Source of the DNA: DATFQE01 sp963738205
Lineage (GTDB): Bacteria > Actinomycetota > Thermoleophilia > Gaiellales > Gaiellaceae
DNA length: 64,000 nucleotides
Direction of reading: 5' to 3'
NCBI GenBank assembly: GCA_963738205.1
Contig: CAVTVQ010000007.1
Location: 1,116,001-1,180,000 of the forward strand
Below are positions 42,940 through 52,641 of this stretch, piece after piece (within the stretch, counting starts at the first letter, position 1; each line of letters opens with the position of its first letter). The notes beneath the pieces are model-generated. The model was not told the DNA's origin. It saw only the letters and a program-made list of their open reading frames with translations, and made no database searches. A program made the position numbers and the translations under genes.

Positions 42940-44613
42940 ATGCTTGGTGCGATGCTCGGCACCCTTCGCGCGCGGCTCCGCGAGTCAGGCGCCGCGTTCG
43001 CGGCGGTCTTCGCCAATCGCGACCTCCGGCGAGTCCAGCTGTCCTGGGCCGGCTCAGTCACCGCCTACTGGGTGTTCATCATCGCGCTGTCGCTGTTCGC
43101 GTACGAGGAAGGAGGTGCCGCTGCGGTCGGCCTCGTCGGCCTGCTGCGCGTCCTGCCTGCGGTCGTCGCTGCACCGTTCGCGGCATCCCTCGGCGACCGC
43201 TACCCCCGCGAGCGCGTGCTCGTCGCCGTCAACGTGGCCCGAACGCTTGCGATCGCCGTCGCGGCGGCACTCGCATTCCTCGAGGCGCCGCCCGTGACCG
43301 TCTACCTCCTGGCGGGCGTGGTCGGCATGCTGCAGTCGATCTTCCGGCCGACGCAGTCGGCGCTGCTGCCGCTACTCGCGCGCACGCCCGAGGAGCTGAC
43401 CGCTTCCAATCTCGTGCTGACCACGATCGAGGCGCTCGGAATCTTCCTGGGGCCGGCGGTGGGCGGACTGCTGCTCGCGACGACCAGCACGGACACGGTC
43501 CTGGCGGTGTCGTCGATCGCGTTCCTCGTCTCGGCAGCGCTCGTGAGCCGCATCCGGGTCGAGCGCCAGACGCCGCAGACGTTCGCCCGGGAGCCGTGGG
43601 TGCAGCGGATGTTCGCCGGGTTCACCACGATCTGGCGGGACGCGAACCTCCGCGTGATCGTCCTGCTCTACGGGGCGCAGACGCTCGTGGCAGGCGCGCT
43701 CAACGTCCTGATCGTCGTGACGGCGCTCGAACTGCTCGACATCGGCGAGGCCGGGATCGGCTTCCTCAACTCGGCCGTCGGGATCGGCGGGCTCATCGGC
43801 GGATTCGCCGCGGCGGCACTGGTGGGACGGCACCGCCTGGCGTCCGACTTCGGCATCGGGCTCGTTCTCTGGGGCATCCCGATCGCGCTCATCGGCGTCT
43901 ATCCGAAGGCGCCCGTCGCGCTGATCCTGCTGGGGATCGTCGGCGTCGGAACGATCCTCGTCGACGTCTCCGGGATCACGTTGCTCCAGCGGTCCGTCCC
44001 CGACGAGGTGCTGTCGCGTGTGATGGGCGTCGTCCAGAGCGTCTTCGTCGGGACACTCGGCCTGGGCGCCATCCTTGCCCCCCTCTTGATCGAGGCTCTC
44101 ACTGTCCGCGGCGCATTGATCGCGACGGGCGCGCTGCTTCCGGTGCTCGCCGCGCTGCTCTGGCGGCGGCTCGCCGCGATCGACGAGACGGGCCCGGAGC
44201 GCGAGCTCGCGCTGCTCGAGGAGGTGCCGCTCTTCCGCCCACTGCCGAGGCCCACGCAGGAGCAGCTCGCGTCGAGCTTGACGCGGATCCGCGTCCCGGC
44301 CGGCGAGCCCGTTTTCAGCCAGGGCGATTCAGGCGACCGCTTCTACGTGGTGGAGGACGGCGAAGTGGTCGTCTCGATCGACGGTCAACCGGTCAACCGG
44401 CTCGGTCGCGGCGGGTACTTCGGGGAGATCGCGTTGTTGCGCGACGTCCCGCGCACAGCGACCGTCACCGCCGAGACCGACACCGTTCTCCTGGCGCTCG
44501 AGCGTGACGAGTTCCTTGCGGCCGTCACGGGACATGCGCCCAGTGCGGAAGTGGCGAACGCCGTGATCGGGAGCCGGCTAGGCGGGTTGCGCCCGGACGT
44601 CGCCTCGGTCTAG
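42940..44613 (+). CDS. MFS transporter fused to a cyclic-nucleotide-binding domain
   Basis: 557 residues. Residues 20-415 are a 12-helix major facilitator domain of the enterobactin-exporter type (AASLGDRYPRERVLVAVN, RPTQSALLPLLARTPEELTASN). Residues of about 435-545 form a CAP-type CNB domain (ASSLTRIRVPAGEPVFSQGD, FYVVEDGEVVVSIDG, GGYFGEIALLRDVPRTATV), with GEIALL the phosphate-binding cassette, followed by RTATV. This predicts gating of an exporter by cAMP, cGMP or another ligand. Substrate unknown. Confidence 0.88.
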   Translation: MLGAMLGTLRARLRESGAAFAAVFANRDLRRVQLSWAGSVTAYWVFIIALSLFAYEEGGAAAVGLVGLLRVLPAVVAAPFAASLGDRYPRERVLVAVNVARTLAIAVAAALAFLEAPPVTVYLLAGVVGMLQSIFRPTQSALLPLLARTPEELTASNLVLTTIEALGIFLGPAVGGLLLATTSTDTVLAVSSIAFLVSAALVSRIRVERQTPQTFAREPWVQRMFAGFTTIWRDANLRVIVLLYGAQTLVAGALNVLIVVTALELLDIGEAGIGFLNSAVGIGGLIGGFAAAALVGRHRLASDFGIGLVLWGIPIALIGVYPKAPVALILLGIVGVGTILVDVSGITLLQRSVPDEVLSRVMGVVQSVFVGTLGLGAILAPLLIEALTVRGALIATGALLPVLAALLWRRLAAIDETGPERELALLEEVPLFRPLPRPTQEQLASSLTRIRVPAGEPVFSQGDSGDRFYVVEDGEVVVSIDGQPVNRLGRGGYFGEIALLRDVPRTATVTAETDTVLLALERDEFLAAVTGHAPSAEVANAVIGSRLGGLRPDVASV

Positions 44614-45777
44614 ATCGACCAGCCCCTCGAGCGTCGGCTTCACGCCCCACGCGTCCGCGAGCTCGTGGTACTCGCGGAGCGCGCGCTCGGCGCGCCGCCG
44701 GTCGGGGCGCCTGACCGCCCGGATCATCAGATTCTTCGTCGTGTGCTCGGCGGCGACGAACTCGATCGCCTCGGCGCGATAGCCGAGGGCCTCGAGCGCG
44801 CTCGACCGCAGCGAGTCGGTGATGAGGTCGGCGAGCCGGGCACGGAGGATGCCGTGCTCGACGACCGGCGCCCAAACGCTAGGCGTCCCATGTTCACGGC
44901 CGAGCGCGTGGTTGATCTGGACGAGGAACTCGTGCTGGCAGCAGGGCGCGAGCACGATCGCCTCGGCGCCGAGCCGGACGCCGGCCGCGATCGCTTCGTC
45001 GGTCGCGGTGTCGCAGGCGTGCAGGCTGACGAGCAGGTCGACCGGCTCTTCCCGGGCGCGCGCGTAGTCGAGGATCGTGGAGGTCTCGAAGCCGGCGCCT
45101 TCGTAGCCGAGCTCCGCGGCGATCGCTCCGACGCGCTCGACGACCTCCGGGTTCGAGTCGACCCCGACCAGCTCGACCTCGCGCCCGCGGCGGCGGGCGT
45201 AGAGGTAGAGCGCGAGGCTCATGTAGGCCTTGCCGCAGCCCGCGTCGACGACACGGAGCGGGCCGGTGCCCGACCAGATCGGCAGCGGCCGGAGCAGCTC
45301 GACGTAGTGCTCGACCTGGCGCTTCTTGTCCGGGGTCGCTCCGGTCGCCGCGAACAGCCGCGCCACCTCCGGGTCGTCCGGGTCGAGCGGGTAGTGCGGC
45401 AGGCGGTCGTGCGCCGGCAGCCCTCCGCGTCTCGCCGAAAGCGAGGGCTTGCCACGGGTGACCAGCCAGCGGCCCTTCTTCGTCCGGCGCGCGTGCCAGT
45501 CGCCGTTGGTGCCGACGACGTCGATGCCGACGAGCGGCTCGTCCAGGAGCGCACGCAGCTCCCCCGGCCAGTCGGCGAGCGCGACGTTGCGCGTCTCCTC
45601 GCGCTTGCCGACGGTCTCGACGAGCTTGACCGCCGGGCCACGCTTGAGGCCGACTGGAGAGGCAACGAGCTTCCCGAGCTGGGGACGGCGGATGGTGCAT
45701 TTGGTCCAGGACTCGATCAGCTCGGGATCGGCGAGCTCTTCGTACAGCGCGACCAGCTCGGTTGCGAGGAGTGCCAC
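44578..45777 (-). CDS. SAM-dependent methyltransferase (METTL25-like)
   Basis: 399 residues. The methyltransferase core lies in the second half: LRVVDAGCGKAYMSLALYLYA, VELVGVDSNPEVVERV, and LLVSLHACDTATDEAIAAGVRLGAEAIVLAPCCQHEF. The LHACD and PCCQ elements match the Methyltransf_32/METTL25 family. The N-terminal 150 residues may bind RNA or protein. The GTG at 45777 follows AGGAAGA. It converges on and overlaps the MFS-CNB gene by 36 nt. The target is not known; RNA or protein arginine is possible. Confidence 0.82.
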   Translation of the reverse strand: MALLATELVALYEELADPELIESWTKCTIRRPQLGKLVASPVGLKRGPAVKLVETVGKREETRNVALADWPGELRALLDEPLVGIDVVGTNGDWHARRTKKGRWLVTRGKPSLSARRGGLPAHDRLPHYPLDPDDPEVARLFAATGATPDKKRQVEHYVELLRPLPIWSGTGPLRVVDAGCGKAYMSLALYLYARRRGREVELVGVDSNPEVVERVGAIAAELGYEGAGFETSTILDYARAREEPVDLLVSLHACDTATDEAIAAGVRLGAEAIVLAPCCQHEFLVQINHALGREHGTPSVWAPVVEHGILRARLADLITDSLRSSALEALGYRAEAIEFVAAEHTTKNLMIRAVRRPDRRRAERALREYHELADAWGVKPTLEGLVDLDRGDVRAQPA

Positions 45778-45798
45778 CGTCCATGATTCTTCCTGAAG

Positions 45799-46209
45799 GT
45801 GATCTCCTCGCTGCACGTCGCGACGGGAGCCGCCGTGGGCGCGCTGATGGATTCGCGCCTCGGCGCGCTCGCCGTGGGGCCGCTCCTCCATGTGGCCGGC
45901 GACCGCATGCCGCACTGGGACATAGACGATCGCGGGTTCGAGCTGGTCACCAGCGTCGGAGGCGTCATAGCGCTCGCGCTCGCGCGGGGGCCGCTGGATC
46001 CCGCCACGCTCGGCGGTTTCTCGAGCGCGTTCCCCGACGTCGAGCACGTCCTTCGGTTCCCGCGGCCCGGTGGGCGCAAGCTCTTCCCGAGCCACCGTTT
46101 CGCCGGCTGGCACCGGCCGGGCGGGGTCCCGGCGGGTCTCCAGGTGCTCGTCGCGGGCGCGCTGCTGTCCGGCCTGGTGGCGGCCGGCCTCGGTCGCCGC
46201 CTGCGCTAG
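45799..46209 (+). CDS. Small membrane protein, YdjM/metal-dependent-hydrolase-like
   Basis: 136 residues. SLHVATGAAVGALMDSR, LLHVAGDRMPHWDID and FPDVEHVLRFP show the histidine/aspartate pattern of the YdjM (DUF457) group, with two or three weak hydrophobic segments. The GTG at 45799 follows GAAGG. It is divergent from the METTL25-like gene and convergent with the cupin. Assignment tentative. Confidence 0.55.
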   Translation: MISSLHVATGAAVGALMDSRLGALAVGPLLHVAGDRMPHWDIDDRGFELVTSVGGVIALALARGPLDPATLGGFSSAFPDVEHVLRFPRPGGRKLFPSHRFAGWHRPGGVPAGLQVLVAGALLSGLVAAGLGRRLR

Positions 46210-46598
46210 GCCTTGCCGAACTCGATCCGGCGCTGCAGCTCGGCGGGGTCGTCGATGTGGCCGTCGCGGCCGACGTAGCCGTCCTTGGCGCCCACGATCA
46301 GGAGCACGAGATCCTCGTCGCCGATGTTCGAGAGCTTGCGCGGCGTGGTCGAGCGGCAATGGAACAGGCCGCCCGGGCCGAGCTCCTTCGTCTCGCCGTC
46401 GACGTCCACCCGTGCTCGGCCGCTGTGGACGAAGTAGAGCTCGTCTTGGGTGTCGTGGTAGTGGGGGAAGCCTTCGTAGTGCGGCGGGTAGACAACGGCG
46501 TTCACGCCGAACGCCTCGATGCCGAGCGCCGAACGAACCTTGCGAAAGCCGGGGCCCTCGCCGAGCTCGTCGATCGAGCTGAACGCGTAGTTGCTCAC
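46206..46598 (-). CDS. Cupin-domain protein
   Basis: 130 residues with a single cupin barrel: FPHYHDTQDELYFVHSGRARVDVDGE is motif 1 (metal ligands H, H, E) and the second motif follows with LFHCRSTTPRKLSN. One conserved histidine of motif 2 is preserved (FHC). Such small cupins bind a metal and a small acid or sugar. It is followed upstream by the flavoprotein reductase gene on the same strand, 10 nt away, so they may share an operon. Confidence 0.85.
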   Translation of the reverse strand: MSNYAFSSIDELGEGPGFRKVRSALGIEAFGVNAVVYPPHYEGFPHYHDTQDELYFVHSGRARVDVDGETKELGPGGLFHCRSTTPRKLSNIGDEDLVLLIVGAKDGYVGRDGHIDDPAELQRRIEFGKA

Positions 46599-46608
46599 GG
46601 GCGCGAGT

Positions 46609-47988
46609 CTACGCCGCCGGCGCCTTCTCGGCGGCCGCCTTCACCCCCTCGCCGAGGGTCGGGTAGGTGTGGATCACGCCGGCGAGGTCGTCGACCGTCG
46701 CGCCGAGCTTCAGCGGCAGCGCGAGGCCCTGGACGATCTCGCTCGCGGCCCGGTTGACGACGTGGACGCCCAGCACGCGCCGGGAGCCCTGCTCGAAGAC
46801 GACCTTGTAGTGGCCGTGCTTCGAGTCGGTGTACTGCGCCCGGGTGACCGCGGAGAGCGGGTGCGTGACGACGTCGACGTCGTAGCCCTGCTCTCGCGCC
46901 GCGTCCTCGGTGAGGCCGACGGCTCCTACCTCGGGGTCGGTGAAGATCGCCGTCGGCAGCGCCGTGTAGTCCGCTTCGGGCGCGTCCTCGGTGAACATGT
47001 CCGTCACGGCGATGCGCGCCTGGTACTGGGCGATCGGCGTGAGCTGGTAGAGGCCGGTGACGTCGCCCGCGGCCCAGACGCCCTCCGCCGTGGTGCGCAG
47101 GTGCGAGTCGACGGCAATGCCGGCCTTCGTGCGCTCGATGCCCGCCCGCTCCAGCTGGAGCTCCTCGACGTCCGGGACGCGTCCGGCCGCGAGCAGGATC
47201 TGCTTCACGCGGAGCTCACGCGGCTCGCCGCCGTCCTTCGGCGTCAGCGTGGCGACGACGTCGCCGCCTTCGCGGCGAACCGTCTTGACGAGCGTGCTCG
47301 GTACGATCTCGATGCCCTCCTCGGCAAGTGCCGCCGCGAGCTCGGCCGCGGAGTCCTTGTCGTCGCGGAACGCGATCCGCTCGACGGCGTCGACGATCGT
47401 GACCCGGGAGCCGTAGCGGGCAAACGCCTGCCCGAACTCGAGCCCGACGGCGCCGCCGCCGACGACGAGCAGCGATTCGGGCAGCTCAGTGAGCTCGAGC
47501 GCCGAGACGTGGTCGAGCCAACCGACGTCGTCGAGCCCTTCGATCGGCGGGATCGCCGTGCGCGAGCCCGTGGCGACGAGGATCCGCTCCGCAGACAGCA
47601 GGCGGTCGCCGACGCGAACCGTCTGGGCGTCCTCGAACGACGCGACCCCGTCGAGCAGCTCGAAGCCCGCCTGCGAGAGCCGCTCGCGCCATTTCTCCTG
47701 AGTCGTGAGCAGCGAGTCCTTGCGCGCCTTGACGCGGGCGAGGTCGGCGCGGGCGGCGCCGACGTCGATGCCGAGCCTCGCGGCGAGCGTGTTGATGTCG
47801 TGCGCGAGCTCCGCGGCGACGAGATAGGCCTTCGTCGGCCTGCAGGCGACGTTGGGGCAGCTGCCCCCCCAGCGCTCGCGCTCGATCATGGCCACACGGG
47901 CGCCGTAGTCGCGTTGCGCCTTGCCGGCTCCGTGTCGGGCCGCCGAGCCGGCGCCGATCACGACGAGGTCGAACGTCTCTGTGCTCAT
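46609..47988 (-). CDS. FAD-dependent pyridine nucleotide-disulfide oxidoreductase
   Basis: 459 residues. It has an N-terminal FAD site (DLVVIGAGSAARHGAGKA), redox pair CPNVAC (in RWGGSCPNVACRPTKA), NAD(P) site LLVVGGGAVGLEFGQAFA, second FAD motif EGVWAAGDVTGLYQLTPIA, and the C-terminal His-Glu pair in HTYPTLGEG. This is the mercuric-reductase/dihydrolipoamide-dehydrogenase family with an active disulfide. The specific substrate is unclear; the lack of N-terminal HMA domains argues against mercury. A good ribosome site (CGGAGGAA) precedes the ATG. Confidence 0.9.
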   Translation of the reverse strand: MSTETFDLVVIGAGSAARHGAGKAQRDYGARVAMIERERWGGSCPNVACRPTKAYLVAAELAHDINTLAARLGIDVGAARADLARVKARKDSLLTTQEKWRERLSQAGFELLDGVASFEDAQTVRVGDRLLSAERILVATGSRTAIPPIEGLDDVGWLDHVSALELTELPESLLVVGGGAVGLEFGQAFARYGSRVTIVDAVERIAFRDDKDSAAELAAALAEEGIEIVPSTLVKTVRREGGDVVATLTPKDGGEPRELRVKQILLAAGRVPDVEELQLERAGIERTKAGIAVDSHLRTTAEGVWAAGDVTGLYQLTPIAQYQARIAVTDMFTEDAPEADYTALPTAIFTDPEVGAVGLTEDAAREQGYDVDVVTHPLSAVTRAQYTDSKHGHYKVVFEQGSRRVLGVHVVNRAASEIVQGLALPLKLGATVDDLAGVIHTYPTLGEGVKAAAEKAPAA

Positions 47989-48075
47989 GGATTCCTCCGT
48001 CTCTCGAGGCTCGTCTGCGTTCCACGCCGAGGTTCCAGGGTTTGACCGACCTCAGTCGCGAGGCACAACCCCTTG

Positions 48076-48971
48076 ATGCGCTTCCGACGCGATGCCAGGC
48101 TCGATCCGTCCCAGGTCTCCGACCAACGTGGCCGCGGCGGCGGGCGCGGGCTGGCCCTCGGCGGCGGCGGGCTGGGGTTGGTGGTCCTCATCGTCGCCCT
48201 GCTGCTCGGCGTCGATCCGACGGGCGGCTCGGGGGCGGCGGCGCTTCCGATCCGTTCTCCGGGCTCGAGGATCGGGCGATCAGGGGCCAGCCACCGGGCG
48301 AGGTGCTCGACGAATGCCGGACCGGCGCGGACGCGAACGAGCGCGAGGACTGCCGGATCGTCGGGTACGTCAACAGCATCCAACGCTACTGGTCGTCCGA
48401 GTTCCAGCGGGCGGGCAGGCGTTATCGGCCCGCCACGACGGTGTTCTTTACCGGCTCGGTCGAGACGCGCTGCGGTTTCGCGAGCTCCCAGGTGGGGCCC
48501 TTCTACTGCCCGGCCGACGAGCGCATCTACATCGACCTCGAGTTCTTCGACGACCTGCAAAGCCGGTTCGGCGCGAGCGGCGGCCCCTTCGCCGAGGCCT
48601 ACGTGCTCGCGCACGAGTACGGGCACCACGTTCAGGACCTGCTCGGCACGCTCGACCGCGTCCGGCAGGGTGCCACCGGCCCGGAGAGTGCGGCCGTGCG
48701 GTCGGAGCTGCAGGCGGACTGTTACGCGGGCGTGTGGGCCGCCAACGCCGTGAAGACCGGCCTCCTGGAAGACGTGACGCAGACGGACATCAACGAAGCG
48801 CTCGATGCGGCGGCAGCCGTCGGCGACGACCGGATCCAGGAGGCCACCCAGGGTCAGGTCAACCCGGAGAAGTGGACGCACGGCTCCTCGGAGCAGCGGC
48901 GCCGGTGGTTCAGCGGGGGGTTCCAGACGGGCGACCCGTCCAGCTGCAATACCTTCGCCGGCTCGATCTAG
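48076..48971 (+). CDS. Neutral zinc metallopeptidase, YpfJ type (one frameshift)
   Basis: The N-terminus MRFRRDARLDPSQVSDQRG plus a glycine-rich helix (LALGGGGLGLVVLIVALLLG) is typical of the family. It continues after a frame change near 48240 with DPFSGLEDRA and the catalytic VLAHEYGHHVQDLLG, then SELQADCYAGVWAANA and RRWFSGGFQTGD. Function as an extracytoplasmic HExxH peptidase is inferred from family. Length (896 nt) shows one base is missing or two are extra. The break lies in a run of G and C and may be a sequence error. Confidence 0.8.
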
Positions 48972-49201
48972 TAGAGCCAGCAGCCGCCGGCCTGACCGCA
49001 AGTCCAGGTGGTCGCGCGCATCTATCAGCCGTACCGGGAGAGGCGCGCGGGTGTGCGGCTCCCGCGTGGCCCTCCCGGGTTGTTTGACTTTCGGCTCCGC
49101 CGGTGACGGAGAGGTATGGGGGCGCTCGGCCGTGGCCGCAACGGCTGGGGCGCCCCCGCTTCTTGCCGATACGCTCACGGCTCGTCCGAGCCGAGGATGT
49201 G

Positions 49202-50122
49202 ATGGAGCCGACCGAGCCGGAACTGCCGCCGCCCGACGATCCGGACCTGGGTCTGGACGACCCGGCCGGCGAGCCGGAAGCCGACGAGTCGCAGGCCGCG
49301 GAGGCGGTCTTGGAGGGGCTCGAGCCGGTGCCGGGGGCGGAGCGAGCCGCGGGCGACGTCCCGTTCTGCCGGCCGATCCGGCCGGGAGCGCGCGGCCTCG
49401 ATGTCGCGGCGGTCAAGCGGACGCTGAGCCGCGCCGGCTTCCTGCAGTGGGGCGCCTTCACGCAGGCGTGGGGCCCGGGCGCGACGGAGGCCTGCCGGCG
49501 CTTCCAGGCGTCGGTCGGGCTGCCACAGACGGGGCACTACGAACGGCGGACGCACGACGTGCTCCTACGCGCGCCGCGGAAGGGCCACCCGGGCGAGACG
49601 GCGTGGGACGCCTACGGCCGCGCGCTGATGGTCCAGTTCTGCTCGGCTGTCGGCGCAGCAACCCGCGTGCGCAGGGCGATCGTCGACGCCGCCCGCTTCT
49701 GGAGCACGCACAAGGCAGAGATCGACTACTCGCAAGTGCGCCCATTCGAGCTCGCGAAGCCGCCGCAGGTGCCGCGCCGGATCGACTGCTCGGGCTTCGT
49801 CACGATCTGCCACCTCGCCGGCGGCGCCAAGAACCCGAACGTCGAGCGCGGCAAGCCGCTGCCGTGGAACGGGTACGGCTACACGGGCACGCTCCTGAAC
49901 GGCGGACGGCAGTGCCGGGTCGAGCAGCTCCTGCCGGGCGACTTCGTCTTCTACGGTTCGACGACGACGCCGACGCCGGCGTTCCCGGTCGGCAGCCCCA
50001 CGCACGTCGCGCTGTGGCTGGGTGACGGGAACGTCATGTCACACGGGCGCAAGGAAGGCCCCGAGCAGCTCGGCTACGCCTATCGCGAGGTCAACTCCTT
50101 CGTCACGTACGACGTGACCTAG
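49202..50122 (+). CDS. Peptidoglycan-binding, NlpC/P60-like hydrolase
   Basis: 306 residues. An acidic low-complexity N-terminus (about 1-55) is followed by a PG_binding_1 repeat (GLDVAAVKRTLSRAGF, FQASVGLPQTGHYERRTHDVLL, about 65-120). A C-terminal cysteine peptidase fold has Cys196 (RIDCSGFVT), His268 (PTHVALWLG) and MSHGRKEG. No signal peptide is visible from the ATG at 49202, which has GAGGATGTG upstream, so export may be non-classical or a longer N-terminus is used. Acts presumably on cell-wall peptides. Confidence 0.85.
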   Translation: MEPTEPELPPPDDPDLGLDDPAGEPEADESQAAEAVLEGLEPVPGAERAAGDVPFCRPIRPGARGLDVAAVKRTLSRAGFLQWGAFTQAWGPGATEACRRFQASVGLPQTGHYERRTHDVLLRAPRKGHPGETAWDAYGRALMVQFCSAVGAATRVRRAIVDAARFWSTHKAEIDYSQVRPFELAKPPQVPRRIDCSGFVTICHLAGGAKNPNVERGKPLPWNGYGYTGTLLNGGRQCRVEQLLPGDFVFYGSTTTPTPAFPVGSPTHVALWLGDGNVMSHGRKEGPEQLGYAYREVNSFVTYDVT

Positions 50123-50157
50123 GCCGCTGACCGCGTAGGCGCCGAATTGGGACAGCA

Positions 50158-50193
50158 CGAGGCGGCCGCCGGTTTCCTCCGGCGGCCGCCTCG
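50158..50193. terminator. Hairpin terminator between convergent genes
   Basis: CGAGGCGGCCGCCGG and CCGGCGGCCGCCTCG form perfect 15-bp arms around a TTTCCT loop, 36 nt after the NlpC/P60-like gene and 19 nt before the end of the leftward zinc-ribbon gene. The stem resembles the hairpin at 42568. Confidence 0.8.
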
Positions 50194-50211
50194 CTGGGTG
50201 GACTCGCGTGG

Positions 50212-50343
50212 TCAGTCGCGGCAGGTTCCGCAGACCGATTCGCTCAGTCCGAGGTGATCGTGGCGGTGGACTGCCTGGCCGCAGATCCGGCACAGGACGG
50301 CGCTGTCCAGCATCGCCATCTCCTTGAGGAGTCGGTTCAACAT
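50212..50343 (-). CDS. Small CxxC zinc-ribbon protein
   Basis: 43 residues. An N-terminal amphipathic helix (MLNRLLKEMAMLDSAV) is followed by LCRICGQAVHRHDH and ESVCGTCRD, giving two CxxC pairs and several histidines that would bind one zinc. A good ribosome site (AGAAAGGAAA) precedes the ATG at 50343. It lies directly downstream of the MMPL gene in tandem orientation. Its function is unknown; a related mini zinc ribbon occurs at 58970. Confidence 0.7.
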   Translation of the reverse strand: MLNRLLKEMAMLDSAVLCRICGQAVHRHDHLGLSESVCGTCRD

Positions 50344-50363
50344 GGGTTTCCTTTCTGAGGCGT

Positions 50364-52586
50364 CTACGCGGCCTTGCGCAGGGGCTCCTCGTCGTCGGCC
50401 GACTCCTCGGCCGGCTCGTGGGCGGGCTCGATCGTGAGGTTCGGGAGGATCCGGTCGAGCCAGCGCGGGATGTACCAGGCGTGATCGCCGAGCAGCCGCA
50501 TGATCGCCGGGACGAGGATCATCCGAACGATCAGCGCGTCGACGAGGATCGCCACGCCCAGGCCGAGACCGAAGCTCTTCACGATCCGGTCGTCGGTGAG
50601 GATGAAGGCCCAGAAGACCGAGCCCATGATCAGCGCCGCGGCGATGATCACGCGACCCACGGCGGCGACGCCGTCGTCGATCGCCCGATGGGAGTTCCCG
50701 CCCTTGACGTACTCCTCCCGGATCCGGCTCGCGAGGAAGACCTCGTAGTCCATCGAGAGGCCGAAGAGGATCGAGAGGACGATTACCGGCAGGAACGAGG
50801 ACGTGGGGCCGCTCTGGTCGAGCCCGACCGCGCCTTGCATCCAGCCCCACTCGAATACCGCGACGAGCACGCCGAACGCGGCGGCCGCCGACAGCAGCGT
50901 GGTCAGCGCCGCCTTGGCGGCGACCACGATCGAGCGGAACGCCATCGTCAGCAGCAGGAACGTGATGCCGACGACGTAGAGCAGGAACAGCGGGAAGCGC
51001 TTGGCGATCTTCGACGCGACGTCGTCGTTCGTCGCGACCGTGCCGCCGACGTGAGCCTCTGCGCCCGAGTCGCCGAGCGTCGCGGGGATCACGTCGTCAC
51101 GGAAGGTCTTGACGAGGTCGGACGTGTCGGTCGACTGTGGCGAGGTGGTCGGGTAGACCGGGATCTGCGCCGTGTCGCCTGACTCGTTGGTGATGGGCGG
51201 GATGACCGTGGCCACGCCGTCGGTCTTGCTGAAGGCGGCGGCCAGCTTGTCGGCTGCTCCGGGGTCGTCCTTCTGGTCGACCGCGACGAGCAGCGGGCCG
51301 TTGAAGCCGGGCCCGAAGCCCTCGGCCAGCAGGTCGTACGCCTTCCGGGTGGTGGTGTCGGCCGGGTCGGTGCCTGCATCGGCGGTGCCGATCTGCATCG
51401 ACATGACCGGGATCGCCAGCGTCGCGATCACGGCGAGCGTGGCGACGACGGCGGTCTTCGGATGGCTCGTGACGAGTCGGCCGAAGCGGGCGACGGAGGT
51501 GTTGTGCTGCGCCGCCGCGCCGTCGTGCGACTTCGTGAACGGCACCTTGGCCTTGTCGATGCGGTGCCCGAGCTTGCCGAGCACGGCGGGGAGGATCGTG
51601 ATCGCCGAGAGCACCGAGACGATCACCGCGAGCGCGGTGCCGAAGCCCATGATCGCGACGAACGGGATGCCGATCACGGCGAGGCCGGAGATCGAGATCG
51701 CCACGGTCGTCCCGGCGAAGATCACGGCGCGACCGGCGGTCGCAACCGACGTGGTCGCGGCATCCACCGGCTGTGCTCCTTCGGAGAGCTCCTGGCGGAA
51801 CCGCATCACGATGAAGAGCGCGTAGTCGATCGCGACGCCAAGGCCGATCATCACGGCCAGGATCGGAGTCACGTTGTTCACGCTCACGATGGCCGCCAGC
51901 AGCGTCAGCAGCGACATGCCGAGGCCGACAGAGACGATGGCGAGCGTCATCGGGATCGCCATCGCTACGGCTGTGCCGAGCACGGCGAGCAGCACGATGA
52001 CGGCGGCCAGCAGGCCGATCATCTCACTGGTGTGCGCCTCGACCTGCACCGAGTCCATCACGGTGCCGCCGAGCTCGACCTGCACCGAGTCGCCGACGGC
52101 TTCGCGGACGTCGTCTTCGAGCTGCTCGACGTCGGTCGGCTCGACCTCGTAGCCGGGCTTATCGAACTGCACCTCGACGAAGCCGATGCGGCCGTCCTTG
52201 CTCAGGCCGCCGCCCTTCTGAGCATACGGATCGCCGACGGAGATGACGCCCTCGACTTCCGAGGCCGCCGCGCTGGCGTCCCTGATGGCTTTCTTCGCCT
52301 CGGCGTTGTTCAGGCCGGCGTCGGAGTAGAACACGAGCTGGGTCGAGTCACCGGACCGCTCGGGGAAGCGCTCCTCGAGCAGGTCGATTGCCTGCTGGGC
52401 GTCCGAGCCGGGGATGGTGATGTCGTTCGCGAGCTTGCCGCCGAACGTCGACGCCGAGAAGGCGACGGCGACGATCAGGGCGAGCCACACAGCGAGCGTG
52501 CGCCACGGGTGGAGGGCGCACGCCCGAGCCATCCGGGCTAGGGCCCCCGAGGGCCCGGCCCGATGGCCGGAAGGCGTTGCATGCAT
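50364..52586 (-). CDS. MMPL/RND-type transporter
   Basis: 740 residues, two MMPL halves with GLGVAIDYALFIVMRFRQEL and FGLSMDYEVFLASRIREEY, extracytoplasmic loops after the first and seventh helices, and an acidic tail. A lipid or drug exporter by family. It is divergent from the LAL regulator at 52693; the 106-nt intergenic region holds a 30-bp dyad (52642-52671) that probably controls both. The ATG at 52586 follows AAGGAG. Confidence 0.92.
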   Translation of the reverse strand: MHATPSGHRAGPSGALARMARACALHPWRTLAVWLALIVAVAFSASTFGGKLANDITIPGSDAQQAIDLLEERFPERSGDSTQLVFYSDAGLNNAEAKKAIRDASAAASEVEGVISVGDPYAQKGGGLSKDGRIGFVEVQFDKPGYEVEPTDVEQLEDDVREAVGDSVQVELGGTVMDSVQVEAHTSEMIGLLAAVIVLLAVLGTAVAMAIPMTLAIVSVGLGMSLLTLLAAIVSVNNVTPILAVMIGLGVAIDYALFIVMRFRQELSEGAQPVDAATTSVATAGRAVIFAGTTVAISISGLAVIGIPFVAIMGFGTALAVIVSVLSAITILPAVLGKLGHRIDKAKVPFTKSHDGAAAQHNTSVARFGRLVTSHPKTAVVATLAVIATLAIPVMSMQIGTADAGTDPADTTTRKAYDLLAEGFGPGFNGPLLVAVDQKDDPGAADKLAAAFSKTDGVATVIPPITNESGDTAQIPVYPTTSPQSTDTSDLVKTFRDDVIPATLGDSGAEAHVGGTVATNDDVASKIAKRFPLFLLYVVGITFLLLTMAFRSIVVAAKAALTTLLSAAAAFGVLVAVFEWGWMQGAVGLDQSGPTSSFLPVIVLSILFGLSMDYEVFLASRIREEYVKGGNSHRAIDDGVAAVGRVIIAAALIMGSVFWAFILTDDRIVKSFGLGLGVAILVDALIVRMILVPAIMRLLGDHAWYIPRWLDRILPNLTIEPAHEPAEESADDEEPLRKAA

Positions 52587-52641
52587 TGGTGGGTCTCCTT
52601 GCGTCGGGTTGATGTGACGCAATGTCCGCCGCGGCCACCCA

